Shown here: positions 54,689 to 63,838 of the stretch, one piece after another
Position numbering within the stretch: the first letter of the stretch is position 1
Layout of the letters: each line of letters starts with the position of its first letter
NCBI RefSeq assembly: GCF_000317635.1
Contig: NC_019779.1
Coordinates: 2,976,001-3,040,000, forward strand
Direction of reading: 5' to 3'
Origin: Halothece sp. PCC 7418
GTDB lineage: Bacteria > Cyanobacteriota > Cyanobacteriia > Cyanobacteriales > Rubidibacteraceae
DNA: 64,000 nt
Position numbers and translations under genes: made by a program
Notes under the pieces: generated by a model
Told to the model about the DNA's origin: nothing
The model's database searches: none
The model's input: the letters and a program-made list of their open reading frames with translations, nothing else

Positions 54689-55585
54689 ATGGCTAACAGT
54701 TGCCCAATTACAGTGGGAATTCCTACCTACAAACGTCTAGATAAACTTCCCATCGCGCTGGAAAAAATTTTAGCCTGCAATCCGCAACCCAATGAAATTA
54801 TTGTTCATGTTGACAATAACGATACAACAACCGAAAAATGGCTAATCAATCACTTTCCCTCCATTAAAGTTCTTAAAAGCAAAACTCAAGTTGGACCTGG
54901 TGGCGGTAGAAATAAAATTATCAAAGCAGCGACAAATCCGATTGTTGCAAGTTTTGATGATGATTCTTATCCGCTTGATCCCGACTATTTTACTCGCTTA
55001 AGTGAACTGTTTGAACAATTTCCAGAAGCAGCAGTCATTGCAGCCAGTATTTTCCACCAAGGAGAAATGATTGATCCTGATACTTTAACTGCATTTTGGA
55101 CAGCCGATTTTGTTGGCTGTGGCTGTGCTTATCGGCGAGAGGTTTTTTTAGAGACGAGTGGTTATGTTTCTCTTCCTTTAGCTTACGGGATGGAGGAAAC
55201 CGACTTTTCTTTGAGACTCCATGGGATGGGATGGAAAATTTTAACGAGTTCATGGCTACGGGTGTTTCATGACACGCAATTAAAACATCATGAAGATCCC
55301 CGCATTACTGCTGCTAGTATTGCCAATCAAGCCTTGCTAGCATATCTAAGATACCCCCCCAGTTTATGGGGTTTGGGAATTGCACAATGTATAAGCCGTA
55401 TTGGGTGGCTGATCCGACATCAACGCTATCGAGGAATCTTAAAAGGCATTATTTTAATTCCTAGGTTACTATGGAACAATAAAAAACAGCGTCAAAACTT
55501 GAATTCTAACTCCATTTTTTCCTATTTAAAACTTCGGAAAAATAAGATTGCAGTCCAACTAAACGAAACAACTTCTTTAACTTAG
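54689..55585 (+). CDS. Glycosyltransferase family 2
   Basis: 298 residues. PITVGIPTYKRLDKLPIALEKIL and NEIIVHVDNNDTTTEKWL give the nucleotide site, SFDDDSYPLDPDYF the D-D-D metal site, and GCAYRREVFLETSGYVSLPLAYGMEETDFSLRLHGMGW the catalytic region. It starts 5 bases after the previous gene and is followed after 10 bases by a GT4. Confidence 0.9.
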   Translation: MANSCPITVGIPTYKRLDKLPIALEKILACNPQPNEIIVHVDNNDTTTEKWLINHFPSIKVLKSKTQVGPGGGRNKIIKAATNPIVASFDDDSYPLDPDYFTRLSELFEQFPEAAVIAASIFHQGEMIDPDTLTAFWTADFVGCGCAYRREVFLETSGYVSLPLAYGMEETDFSLRLHGMGWKILTSSWLRVFHDTQLKHHEDPRITAASIANQALLAYLRYPPSLWGLGIAQCISRIGWLIRHQRYRGILKGIILIPRLLWNNKKQRQNLNSNSIFSYLKLRKNKIAVQLNETTSLT

Positions 55586-55595
55586 TCAATGAATT

Positions 55596-56813
55596 ATGGT
55601 GACTGAATCTTTCCCATCAAAAGAGCATTCCTCATGGATTTGTTGCCAAATCGGTGCCAGGGAACACTATGCTATTCCTATATCTTTACACCAAGAGGGA
55701 CAATTAATTCATCTCATTACAGATGCTTGGGTTTCTCCTCACTCCGAACTGAATTATTTACCTCGTGTTTCCGCCAACTTACGAGGGCGTTATCATTCTG
55801 AATTAGCAGATGCAAAAGTTTCTGCTTTTAATTATTCTCTGATTGCCTTTGAGTTAAGTCAACGCCTACGGGGAATTTCGGGATGGCAATGTACCATTGC
55901 GCGGAATAACTGGTTTCAGAAAAAAGCAAAAGCCGTACTGAAGAAAATCGCAAATCAGTTATCTGAACCCCCTGTCATTTTTTCTTACAGCTATGCAGCG
56001 TTAGAAATTTTCCGCTTTGCTAAAGAACAGGGTTGGACAACCGTTTTAGGGCAAATTGATCCAGGAATTCGCGAAGAAGAATTGGTCATTGCAGAACATG
56101 AAAGACACCCTGATTTAGCCCCAGAATGGAAACCCGCCCCTCCTCACTATTGGGATAACTGGCGAGAAGAATGTCAACTTGCCGATCACATTGTTGTTAA
56201 TTCTGAATGGTCGCGTCAGTTATTACAAGAAGCAGGAATTGAAACTGAAAAATGTAAGATCATACCCCTAGTTTATACTCCACCAGCAGAAGCCCTAAAT
56301 TTTGTTCGGACTTATCCTGATACTTTTTCTCCCGAACGTCCCCTGAGAGTGTTATTCTTAGGACAAGTCATTCTTAGAAAAGGTATGGCAGCAGTTTTAG
56401 AAGCCATTCAATCCCTCGAAGGATACCCCATCGAATTTTGGATTGTCGGGTCTTGTCAAATTAATATTCCAGAAGACATCCAAAACCATCCTCAAGTGCA
56501 TTGGATTGGTCGTATTCCTCGCAGCAAAACCGCTTATTATTATCAGCAAGCGGATGTGTTTCTCTTTCCGACGCTATCTGATGGATTTGGTTTAACGCAG
56601 TTAGAAGCACAAGCCTGGCAATTACCGATTATTGCTTCTCAAAATTGTGGCAAAGTGGTAACAGATGGAGAAAATGGCTGGATTTTGTCAGAAGTTACTG
56701 GGGGCGCGATCGCTGCTTGTCTAAAACATTTATTATCTTACCCTTTTCACCTTAGACATTATAGTCAAAACAGTTCATTTTTAGTGAGTAAAGAACAAAA
56801 TTGTTCCAAATAA
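55596..56813 (+). CDS. Glycosyltransferase family 4
   Basis: 405 residues, GT-B fold. SYSYAALEIFRFAKEQGWTTVLGQIDPGIREEELV is the acceptor half. LRVLFLGQVILRKGMAAVLEAIQSL and QQADVFLFPTLSDGFGLTQLEAQAWQLPIIAS (E-x7-E-type region) form the donor half. HIP1 is in the 3' part. Sugar unknown. Confidence 0.9.
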   Translation: MVTESFPSKEHSSWICCQIGAREHYAIPISLHQEGQLIHLITDAWVSPHSELNYLPRVSANLRGRYHSELADAKVSAFNYSLIAFELSQRLRGISGWQCTIARNNWFQKKAKAVLKKIANQLSEPPVIFSYSYAALEIFRFAKEQGWTTVLGQIDPGIREEELVIAEHERHPDLAPEWKPAPPHYWDNWREECQLADHIVVNSEWSRQLLQEAGIETEKCKIIPLVYTPPAEALNFVRTYPDTFSPERPLRVLFLGQVILRKGMAAVLEAIQSLEGYPIEFWIVGSCQINIPEDIQNHPQVHWIGRIPRSKTAYYYQQADVFLFPTLSDGFGLTQLEAQAWQLPIIASQNCGKVVTDGENGWILSEVTGGAIAACLKHLLSYPFHLRHYSQNSSFLVSKEQNCSK

Positions 56814-56884
56814 AATTAGTATTGTTGCTGATTGAATATTTCAATTGAGCCCATAAATAATTAGAAAAATATTATATCTTGACT

Positions 56885-57616
56885 ATGACTAATACAACCG
56901 ATGAATCTCAATTAAAAGACTACTATCGTCAAACGGCTAGTAATTATGATCAAATGCAAGTCCATCAAGACGATGAACATCATAATGCATTGAAAATTCT
57001 CCTTGGGTATGCTCTGGACCAAGAATTGACTTCAATATTAGACGTGGGAACTGGAACAGGACGTGCGCTTCTTTACCTTAAGGAATATATTCCCAACTTA
57101 GACTATCGGGGAATTGAACTCATTCCAGAGTTGCGGGATATAGCTCTTGACAAAGGTCTTGATCCTGCACGAATTGATATAGGTGATGGGAGAAAATTAC
57201 CTTATGCAGATAACTCATTTGAAATAGTGACCGCATTTGGCGTTCTTCATCATTCTAATTGCCCGGAGACTGTTGTTCAAGAAATGTTGAGGGTTGCTTC
57301 TCGGGCTATTTATATTTCTGATCATAATATTTATGGTTGGGGGACAACTTTTACTAAAACAGCTAAACAAATTGTCCGTTCTCTTTTTGGTCTGAAGGGA
57401 ACTCGTTTGATTCTAACAAAATTTAAAGGTTACCACCTGACTGATTATGATGGTGTTTTTTATCCTTTCTCTCTATTTGATATATTGCCACAACTTAAAA
57501 AAAGCTCTCAGATAAAAATGATTATAAGCACTAAAGGGTTAGCTAATCACTTGTATAAAGAAGCGTCTCATATTGCTGTTTTAGGAGAAATTGATGAAAG
57601 GAGTAAACAATTATAG
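56885..57616 (+). CDS. Class I SAM-dependent methyltransferase (paralogue of 51721)
   Basis: About 243 residues from ATG 56885. DYYRQTASNYDQMQVHQDDEHHNALKIL opens it as in the copy at 51721. Motif I is ILDVGTGTGRALLYLKEY and PYADNSFEIVTAFGVLHHSNCPETVVQEMLRVASRAIYISDH the later half. The pair suggests a duplicated gene block in the locus. Confidence 0.85.
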   Translation: MTNTTDESQLKDYYRQTASNYDQMQVHQDDEHHNALKILLGYALDQELTSILDVGTGTGRALLYLKEYIPNLDYRGIELIPELRDIALDKGLDPARIDIGDGRKLPYADNSFEIVTAFGVLHHSNCPETVVQEMLRVASRAIYISDHNIYGWGTTFTKTAKQIVRSLFGLKGTRLILTKFKGYHLTDYDGVFYPFSLFDILPQLKKSSQIKMIISTKGLANHLYKEASHIAVLGEIDERSKQL

Positions 57617-57694
57617 TCATATTGACTTCTTCTCAAATTAATTAGAGGGATATTATTCTTATAAATTAATTGAAATATCATTGAAATTAAATCC

Positions 57695-58625
57695 ATGCTT
57701 AACATGAATTCAAGCCCAGATATTAACCAGACCTTTATTATTTTTTACATATCCAAAAAACGGCTGGTATTACTTTGCAGCGAATGCTCCGCTCTCGTTA
57801 TGGACCTCATTTATTACAGCGAACTAAGAACTTAATCCAAGAGAAATTAAATTCGTCTCCAGATCCAGTATCACTTAAAAAACGTTTATCTTCGATCACG
57901 ATGCAAGATCAGTATTTTATGGGGCATTTTTGTTATGGCATTCACAAGTTTTTACCTTATCCTTATACCTATATTACATTTTTAAGAGAACCTATTAGTC
58001 GTCTCCTCTCTCTTTATAGATATTCTAAGTTGAATAGTTCAGCATATTATCATGGCTTAGCACGTAATGCTTCTCCAAAGGAATTTTTTTTTGAATCTAA
58101 TTTAATGGAATTAGATAATGGAATGTTAAGATTTATTCTTGGTAATCCTCCTGATTATGGCGATCTATTTATTAATCGAACCCCAGTTGGAAAGTGTAAT
58201 GAAGATATGCTAAAACAAGCTAAACAAAACATAGAAAATGAATTTAGCTTTGTTGGTATTGTTGAAAAATTTGACGAATCAGTCCTTTTGCTGAAAAAAC
58301 AGTTAAATTGGAAAAACCCCTATTATTTAAGGCGTAATACTTACAAAAATACAAATCAGAATCAGCCTCTTACATCTAGTAGTTGGGATTTTAGTGACTT
58401 GATGATTGAAAAACTAAAAGAAAAAATAAATATGATATGGCTCTTTATCAATTTGCTTATCATCAATTAGAAAAGCAGTTGGAAAGCTTCGGCGATGAGT
58501 TTTTAAAGGAAATTTATTCTTTCAAGAAAAAGAATTTTGCATATAATAAAGCACTTTTACCAATATATAATAAATATGATACTCTTAAGGCTTTTATCAA
58601 AGGAGAGAATAATCGTCCTATATAA
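57695..58625 (+). pseudogene. Sulfotransferase (Sulfotransfer_2-like), two frameshifts
   Basis: Three frames join into one protein. ATG 57695 or 57704 reads to QTFIIF. Adding one T to the run 57741-57746 continues with LHIQKTAGITLQRMLRSRYGPHLLQRTKN (the PAPS loop, with Gln for the usual Pro). The middle has TYITFLREPISRLLSLYRY. Adding one A near 58420-58430 joins NKYDMALYQFAYHQLEKQL, the typical N-x-x-D-x-x-L-Y end, to the stop at 58623-58625. Either decayed or a sequencing artefact. Confidence 0.78.
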
Positions 58626-58780
58626 ATCTCTAGATTCTAGAATTTACATTAAGTGATAAATTCAGTATTAGTAATACAATATAAAAAACGCAAAAGAAAA
58701 ATACGCTCTCAGCTGATAAAGCTGCCTAGATTGTCATAAAGACCGTTACTAATAATCTGTGAATTTCACAGTAAACAGTG

Positions 58781-59884
58781 ATGAATTTAATTAAAGTTAT
58801 TCTCTACTCTGTTTTACCATCTCCCTATCAACGCGATCTACTTTATGCTCTTTCCCAACATCCGAAAGTAGATCTACAAGTGAATTATCTCGAAGCTGCT
58901 TGTTCAGATTCGCCTTGGCCAGAAAAACCCATCCAAAGCTATGAACGTATTTTACCAGGATTTGATCTATCTTGGGGATTGTCTCGGTTTCACTTTAATT
59001 GGGATTTTCCTAATCTAAAAGAAGTGGATGTTGTTGTGTTTAATGGTTACATGAGTTTGACTGCACAACTGATTTTGAGATGGCAAGCGCAACAAGTTCC
59101 TTGCATGTTTTGGGGAGAAGCCATGGTCGCTTCCTCTAATGGTTTAAAAGGAAAAATTCAACCGTTTTTAGCTCAACCTTTAGAACAGTGTCGAGGGATT
59201 GCTGGTATTGGTTCTCAAGCAGTAGCAGACTATAAGAAACGTTTTCCCAATAAACCAATTTTTAATATCCCTTACTATTGCAACTTATCAGAGTTTCAGA
59301 AGCAAATCCCGCAACGCCCTCGCACGCCACCAACGATTCTGTTTTGTGGTCAAATGATTTCTCGCAAAGGAATTGATCTTCTACTGCAAGCCTTTAATAC
59401 TCTATTACAACAAGGCTTAGAGGCCCGTTTACTGCTCGTGGGACGAGAAGCAGAACTGCCACAGATGCTGCAAAATCTACCAGAAATAACACAGGAAAAA
59501 ATCAAATATGCGGGTTTCCAAGCTCCAGAAAATTTACCTTATTTTTTCCGCCAGGCTGATTTATTTGTGTTACCCAGTCGTTACGATGGTTGGGGAGTTG
59601 TAGTTAACCAAGCCGTGGGTGCAGGATTACCGATCATTTGTTCAGATGCGGTTGGCGCAGCCCGAGATTTAGTTGAACCGAAGCAGAATGGGCTAATTTT
59701 CCCCGCAGGAGATGTGGATGCTTTAACCGAGGCTTTCGCTAATTTCTTACAAAATCCACAAGCGATAGAAAGAGCTAGTATTGCCTCTCAGAAAAAAGCA
59801 GAGAATTGGTCTCCCACGGTAGGAGCGCAAAAGTGGGTGGATGCTTTGGAAGCCGTGATTGATCAGGGAGCACTGAAACAGTGA
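58781..59884 (+). CDS. Glycosyltransferase family 4
   Basis: 367 residues from ATG 58781 (a GTG three bases upstream is also possible). KVILYSVLPSPYQRDLLYALSQHPKVDLQVNYLEA is the acceptor half. TILFCGQMISRKGIDLLLQAF and RQADLFVLPSRYDGWGVVVNQAVGAGLPIICSDAVGAARDLV form the donor half. It overlaps the next gene by four bases (GTGA). The 152-base gap before it shows no feature. Confidence 0.9.
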   Translation: MNLIKVILYSVLPSPYQRDLLYALSQHPKVDLQVNYLEAACSDSPWPEKPIQSYERILPGFDLSWGLSRFHFNWDFPNLKEVDVVVFNGYMSLTAQLILRWQAQQVPCMFWGEAMVASSNGLKGKIQPFLAQPLEQCRGIAGIGSQAVADYKKRFPNKPIFNIPYYCNLSEFQKQIPQRPRTPPTILFCGQMISRKGIDLLLQAFNTLLQQGLEARLLLVGREAELPQMLQNLPEITQEKIKYAGFQAPENLPYFFRQADLFVLPSRYDGWGVVVNQAVGAGLPIICSDAVGAARDLVEPKQNGLIFPAGDVDALTEAFANFLQNPQAIERASIASQKKAENWSPTVGAQKWVDALEAVIDQGALKQ

Positions 59885-61047
59885 GAATTCTTTTTGTAAG
59901 TACCAGTTCTGGTTCTCGGGGGGGAGGTGAACTGTATTTAATTTATTTGGGTCAAGAACTGGCTAAGCGACAGCATAGCGTTGGTTTGTGGTGTTCTGAT
60001 CATCCTCGTATGGATGAACTTGCCAGTAAATTTAAGGAATTTGGGGAAGTGCTGCGATCGCGCTACAGCAACACATATGATCGGAAAATCCGCTCTTTTA
60101 GTCACTTAATTCCGCGAGTCTCTCCTGAAATTAGACAACAGTGGGAAAGTTTTCAACCGCAACTGATTCACCTCAATAAACAAAATTTAGAAGATGGTCT
60201 TGATCTGTTGCAGCTAGCGAACAGCTTACCCTATCCCAGCGTTGCCACCATTCATATTACCCAAACCCAAGGCAGTTTAGGCGCGTTTTTGGGTTGGGGG
60301 CGGGACAAAATCGCCAAGCGTTCCTTAAGGCAATTCCAAGGAGCTTTAGTAGCTATCTCGCAAACTCGGGGAAAAAATTTGTCGGAGTTTATTGAGTCTA
60401 AAACCCCAGTTATAAAAACGATTGAAAATGGAGTTCGGATTCCGACTGAACAAGAAAAGATAACGAAGCGAGAGCAAACCCGTTCGCAATTAGGAGTGAA
60501 AGCGGATCAGTTGCTAGTGGTTGCGATTGGACGCATGGAAGCGCAAAAACGACCCCTTTTATTTTTAGAATGGGCAAACTATCTCAAAGTAATCTTTCCA
60601 GAGGTGCGATTTTTATGGGTGGGAGATGGACGTTCTGCACCCGAATGGGAACAATGGGTTAAAAATAAGCAAGCAGGAGACTATATCCAACGTCTGGGAT
60701 GGCAAACTGATGTCACTCCTTATTTAGCCGCAGCAGATGCCTTCTTTCACCCAGCTGAATTTGAAGGGTTACCCTTTGCCTTATTAGAAGCCATGGCTTG
60801 GTCACTCCCTTGTTTTATTACTCCCTCCTTAGCCAAAGAATTAAGTTTCCCAGAAGGGGTGTGCGCGATCGTTGAGGAACAAGATTATACGACCTTAAAA
60901 TATCTAGCTGACCCAAGGCAACGTTCTACAATCGGAGGAAGAGGTTACGAGTTAGTAGAAGAAACATTTTCTCGATCAAAAATGATCGAACAATACGAAA
61001 CCTTATACCATCATTTCTGCGCTCAATCCAGTTTAAACTATGGCTAA
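59881..61047 (+). CDS. Glycosyltransferase family 4
   Basis: 388 residues from GTG 59881. FVSTSSGSRGGGELYLIYLGQELAKRQHSVGLWCSD has the G-G-G-E-x-x acceptor-side loop. VVAIGRMEAQKRPLLFLEWANYL and AADAFFHPAEFEGLPFALLEAMAWSLPCFIT form the donor half with the E-x7-E motif. It overlaps the polymerase gene by eight bases, so the three genes 58781-62470 form one coupled unit. Confidence 0.92.
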   Translation: MRILFVSTSSGSRGGGELYLIYLGQELAKRQHSVGLWCSDHPRMDELASKFKEFGEVLRSRYSNTYDRKIRSFSHLIPRVSPEIRQQWESFQPQLIHLNKQNLEDGLDLLQLANSLPYPSVATIHITQTQGSLGAFLGWGRDKIAKRSLRQFQGALVAISQTRGKNLSEFIESKTPVIKTIENGVRIPTEQEKITKREQTRSQLGVKADQLLVVAIGRMEAQKRPLLFLEWANYLKVIFPEVRFLWVGDGRSAPEWEQWVKNKQAGDYIQRLGWQTDVTPYLAAADAFFHPAEFEGLPFALLEAMAWSLPCFITPSLAKELSFPEGVCAIVEEQDYTTLKYLADPRQRSTIGGRGYELVEETFSRSKMIEQYETLYHHFCAQSSLNYG

Positions 61048-62470
61048 CTCCTCTCTTGATTATTCTCCATCTCGCATCCAACGAAACAAGGATGTGCCGC
61101 AACCGACATCAGCAGCTAGTGCTAGTTTACTCACGGGTATCTTGCTTGCATTTTTCACAATTAATCCCAATGCCTTTCCCAGTGAAATGGCTCAACAAGC
61201 CTCCATTTTTGTGGGACTAGGCTTTTTTGGAAGCCTCTGCTTTGATAGCACTCGCGGTTGGAGAAATTTATTTCGCACTGATTTAGTTTGTCTTTCAGGG
61301 CTCTATTTTTTTAGTCTCTTTGAATTCTTATTTCCTCAAGAAGGCTTTAATAACTTACTCACCTCTGAGCAAACTGTTGATGCTCTCTATATACTCTTAT
61401 TAGGTTTTGCCGGATTAGTAATTGGTCGGCATTTTACGATTCTCAAGCCCATTCCCAAAAAATGGTTGAACTTTAGCACTATTCCTGATCAATCCCTTTT
61501 CCGTCTTTTCTTAATTTCCAGCTTCTTAGGCTATTTTTATCTATTATCGACAGTTCAGTTTAATGTTATAGAAGCTATGGACGAAATGCTAGGAGCTCGC
61601 TTTAGCCAGCCTTGGTCGCGAGGAGCATATGGTGGATGGAAATCACTGCTTTATGAATTAGCCCTTTTACGCTATGCAATTCCTCCCATTGGGGGGATTT
61701 TGTTGAATCGGCGTCAAAACTTTAAACTATGGCAAATTATTCTTGTGATTCTGATCTTGATTTTCACTTTCTATCAAGGTTTTACTAGTGGCACTCGCAG
61801 TATTTTTGGTGCTTATTTAGCCGGTTTTTTAGGGGGATATCTTCTAACTTTAGAAAAAATCCGACTTTGGAAAATTGTTATTCCCCTTGGAATTGCTGGT
61901 TACGCAATGCTATTTGCAACTCGACATATGCTCCGCTTTAGGAATATTGGACTTAGAAAATATATTGAATGGGGAGTTTATGAAAGCGTTCAAGCTGAAG
62001 AAGGCTTAGCAGTTGATTACAATCTCTGGCCTATTGGTAAAATTGTAGATGCCATGCCGAATACTTATGATTTTCTGGGATGGGAAATGATTCAGGTATT
62101 TGCCACCAAACCAGTTCCCCGAGTATTATGGCCTGGTAAACCAGTAGAGTTAAGCACTTCCATTGAAGACATTGTGGGGGCGACACAAATGACAGTTGCA
62201 ACCACCTATGTTGGTGAGGCTTATATGCTCGGTGGTGTGATTGCTGTCATTGTTGTCTCCTTAATTATTGGAGCAACCAGTAACTGGTGGACTCGGATTA
62301 CAACCCAACAATCATCTGGGTATGCCGTAGCAGTAGGAGCGCTGGGATTTTTTGTGGCTGCGATGACCATGCGCAGTCTGGCTTTTTTTACTACCATGAT
62401 TCTCCCGATTATCGCCTTAATCTTTTTTGCTCAAATTGTTCCTTCTTTGATTGGAGCGAACAAAAGATAG
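61040..62470 (+). CDS. O-antigen/oligosaccharide repeat-unit polymerase-like membrane protein (Wzy-type)
   Basis: 476 residues with about eleven hydrophobic spans, such as SLLTGILLAFFTINP, QIILVILILIFTFYQGF and GALGFFVAAMTMRSLAFFTTMILPIIALIFFAQIV. A large outside loop (residues about 290-370, TRHMLRFRNIGLRKYIEWGVYESV) contains conserved Arg/Glu, as in O-antigen polymerases of the oligosaccharide repeat-unit polymerase type. It would polymerise lipid-linked repeats on the periplasmic side. It is the only polymerase candidate in the window. Confidence 0.78.
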   Translation: MANSSLDYSPSRIQRNKDVPQPTSAASASLLTGILLAFFTINPNAFPSEMAQQASIFVGLGFFGSLCFDSTRGWRNLFRTDLVCLSGLYFFSLFEFLFPQEGFNNLLTSEQTVDALYILLLGFAGLVIGRHFTILKPIPKKWLNFSTIPDQSLFRLFLISSFLGYFYLLSTVQFNVIEAMDEMLGARFSQPWSRGAYGGWKSLLYELALLRYAIPPIGGILLNRRQNFKLWQIILVILILIFTFYQGFTSGTRSIFGAYLAGFLGGYLLTLEKIRLWKIVIPLGIAGYAMLFATRHMLRFRNIGLRKYIEWGVYESVQAEEGLAVDYNLWPIGKIVDAMPNTYDFLGWEMIQVFATKPVPRVLWPGKPVELSTSIEDIVGATQMTVATTYVGEAYMLGGVIAVIVVSLIIGATSNWWTRITTQQSSGYAVAVGALGFFVAAMTMRSLAFFTTMILPIIALIFFAQIVPSLIGANKR

Positions 62471-62622
62471 AGTTCAAACCTTCTTAATTAATGGTGGTGA
62501 TGGGGAAAGTAGGAGACTAGGTGAACAGAATTAACAAAACGACGAATAATGAGGTGACCAGCCATCTATTCCCTATTGTCTTGCGTGTAGCACTATAGTA
62601 CGTAGCCCTATTAATCATATAT

Positions 62623-63801
62623 ATGCGAGTTTTACATGTCATCCCATCTCTGAGTCCTAAGCATGGTGGTCCCACAGAAGTTGCTCTCAACTTAGTTCGA
62701 TCGCTGCAAGATTTAAATATTGATGCCGAGATCCTAACCACCAATGATGATGAACAAGACTTGCTCGATGTCCCACTTCAGCGCCGGGTTGACTATCAAG
62801 GCGTTCCCGTTTGGTTTTTTCCTCGTCTGGCTCGGATGAAAGCGTTTATTCCCTCTCTATCTCTAACCCAGTGGCTAGCACGGCATATTACGGAGTACGA
62901 TCTCCTTGACCATCACTATCTCTTTTGCTACGTTCCCACCGTTTCCGCATGGCTAGCGCGTTGGCACAATGTTCCTTACACCGTCCGTACGATGGGACAA
63001 CTCACTCCTTGGGCTCTAGCACAAGGTCGCCTCAAAAAACAAGTTTATAGCACTCTCTTTGAAAAACAAAATTTAAACCAAGCAGCAGCGGTTCACTGTA
63101 CATCGGCTGGGGAAGCGGAAGATGTTAGCAATTTTGGAGTGCACGCTCCCAAGGTGGTTTTACCTTTAGGCGTTGCGTTACCTCAACCCATTCCGAATGC
63201 TCGTCAGCAGTTACGCCACCGCTACGGGATAGATCCAGAAACGCCCATTGTCTTATTTCTCTCGCGACTACACTATAAAAAACGACCAGAGTTATTAATT
63301 GATTCCGTTGCTGAGTTAGTTGAACAAGGTCAATCGGTTCATTTACTTTTAGCCGGTTCAGGGGAAACCGACTATATTCAAGGGTTACAAGCGCAAGTGA
63401 CCCGTTTAGGGCTTGACCCATACGTAACCTTTACTGGATTTATGACTGGATACGATAAAGATTTAGTGCTACAAGGGTCAGATATTTTTGCTTTACCTTC
63501 CTATTCCGAAAACTTTGGCATTGCGGTTGCGGAAGCCATGGCTGTCCCCTTACCCGTCATTATTACGCCAGGGGTGCAAATTGCCCCAGAAATTGAGAAG
63601 GCAAAAGCAGGGGTTATTATTGAAGGAGAGCAAGAACGTCTCACCCAAGCCCTAGCTGAACTGTTACAACACCCTCAATATCGAAAGGATTTAGGAGAGA
63701 ATGCGCGTCAGTTAGTGCAAGAGCGTTATTCTTGGAGCGCGATCGCGCAACAATTGGCTCAAACTTATCAAGAGATTATCGTCCAACACCGAAAACGCTA
63801 A
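62623..63801 (+). CDS. Glycosyltransferase family 4
   Basis: 392 residues. VIPSLSPKHGGPTEVALNLVRSLQDLNIDAEILTTND is the acceptor half (G-G-P-T-E). LFLSRLHYKKRPELLIDSVAEL and SDIFALPSYSENFGIAVAEAMAVPLPVIITPGVQ form the donor half. A 152-base gene-free gap before it has no clear element. The C-terminal part contains HIP1. Confidence 0.92.
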   Translation: MRVLHVIPSLSPKHGGPTEVALNLVRSLQDLNIDAEILTTNDDEQDLLDVPLQRRVDYQGVPVWFFPRLARMKAFIPSLSLTQWLARHITEYDLLDHHYLFCYVPTVSAWLARWHNVPYTVRTMGQLTPWALAQGRLKKQVYSTLFEKQNLNQAAAVHCTSAGEAEDVSNFGVHAPKVVLPLGVALPQPIPNARQQLRHRYGIDPETPIVLFLSRLHYKKRPELLIDSVAELVEQGQSVHLLLAGSGETDYIQGLQAQVTRLGLDPYVTFTGFMTGYDKDLVLQGSDIFALPSYSENFGIAVAEAMAVPLPVIITPGVQIAPEIEKAKAGVIIEGEQERLTQALAELLQHPQYRKDLGENARQLVQERYSWSAIAQQLAQTYQEIIVQHRKR

Positions 63802-63838
63802 TCCTCAACCCAATCATCAATCATGCTTGGAACTTGCA

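Noticed and set aside
58626-58780. tRNA or small RNA in the gap before the GT4 gene
   Set aside because: No cloverleaf pattern and only a weak AGCT stem.
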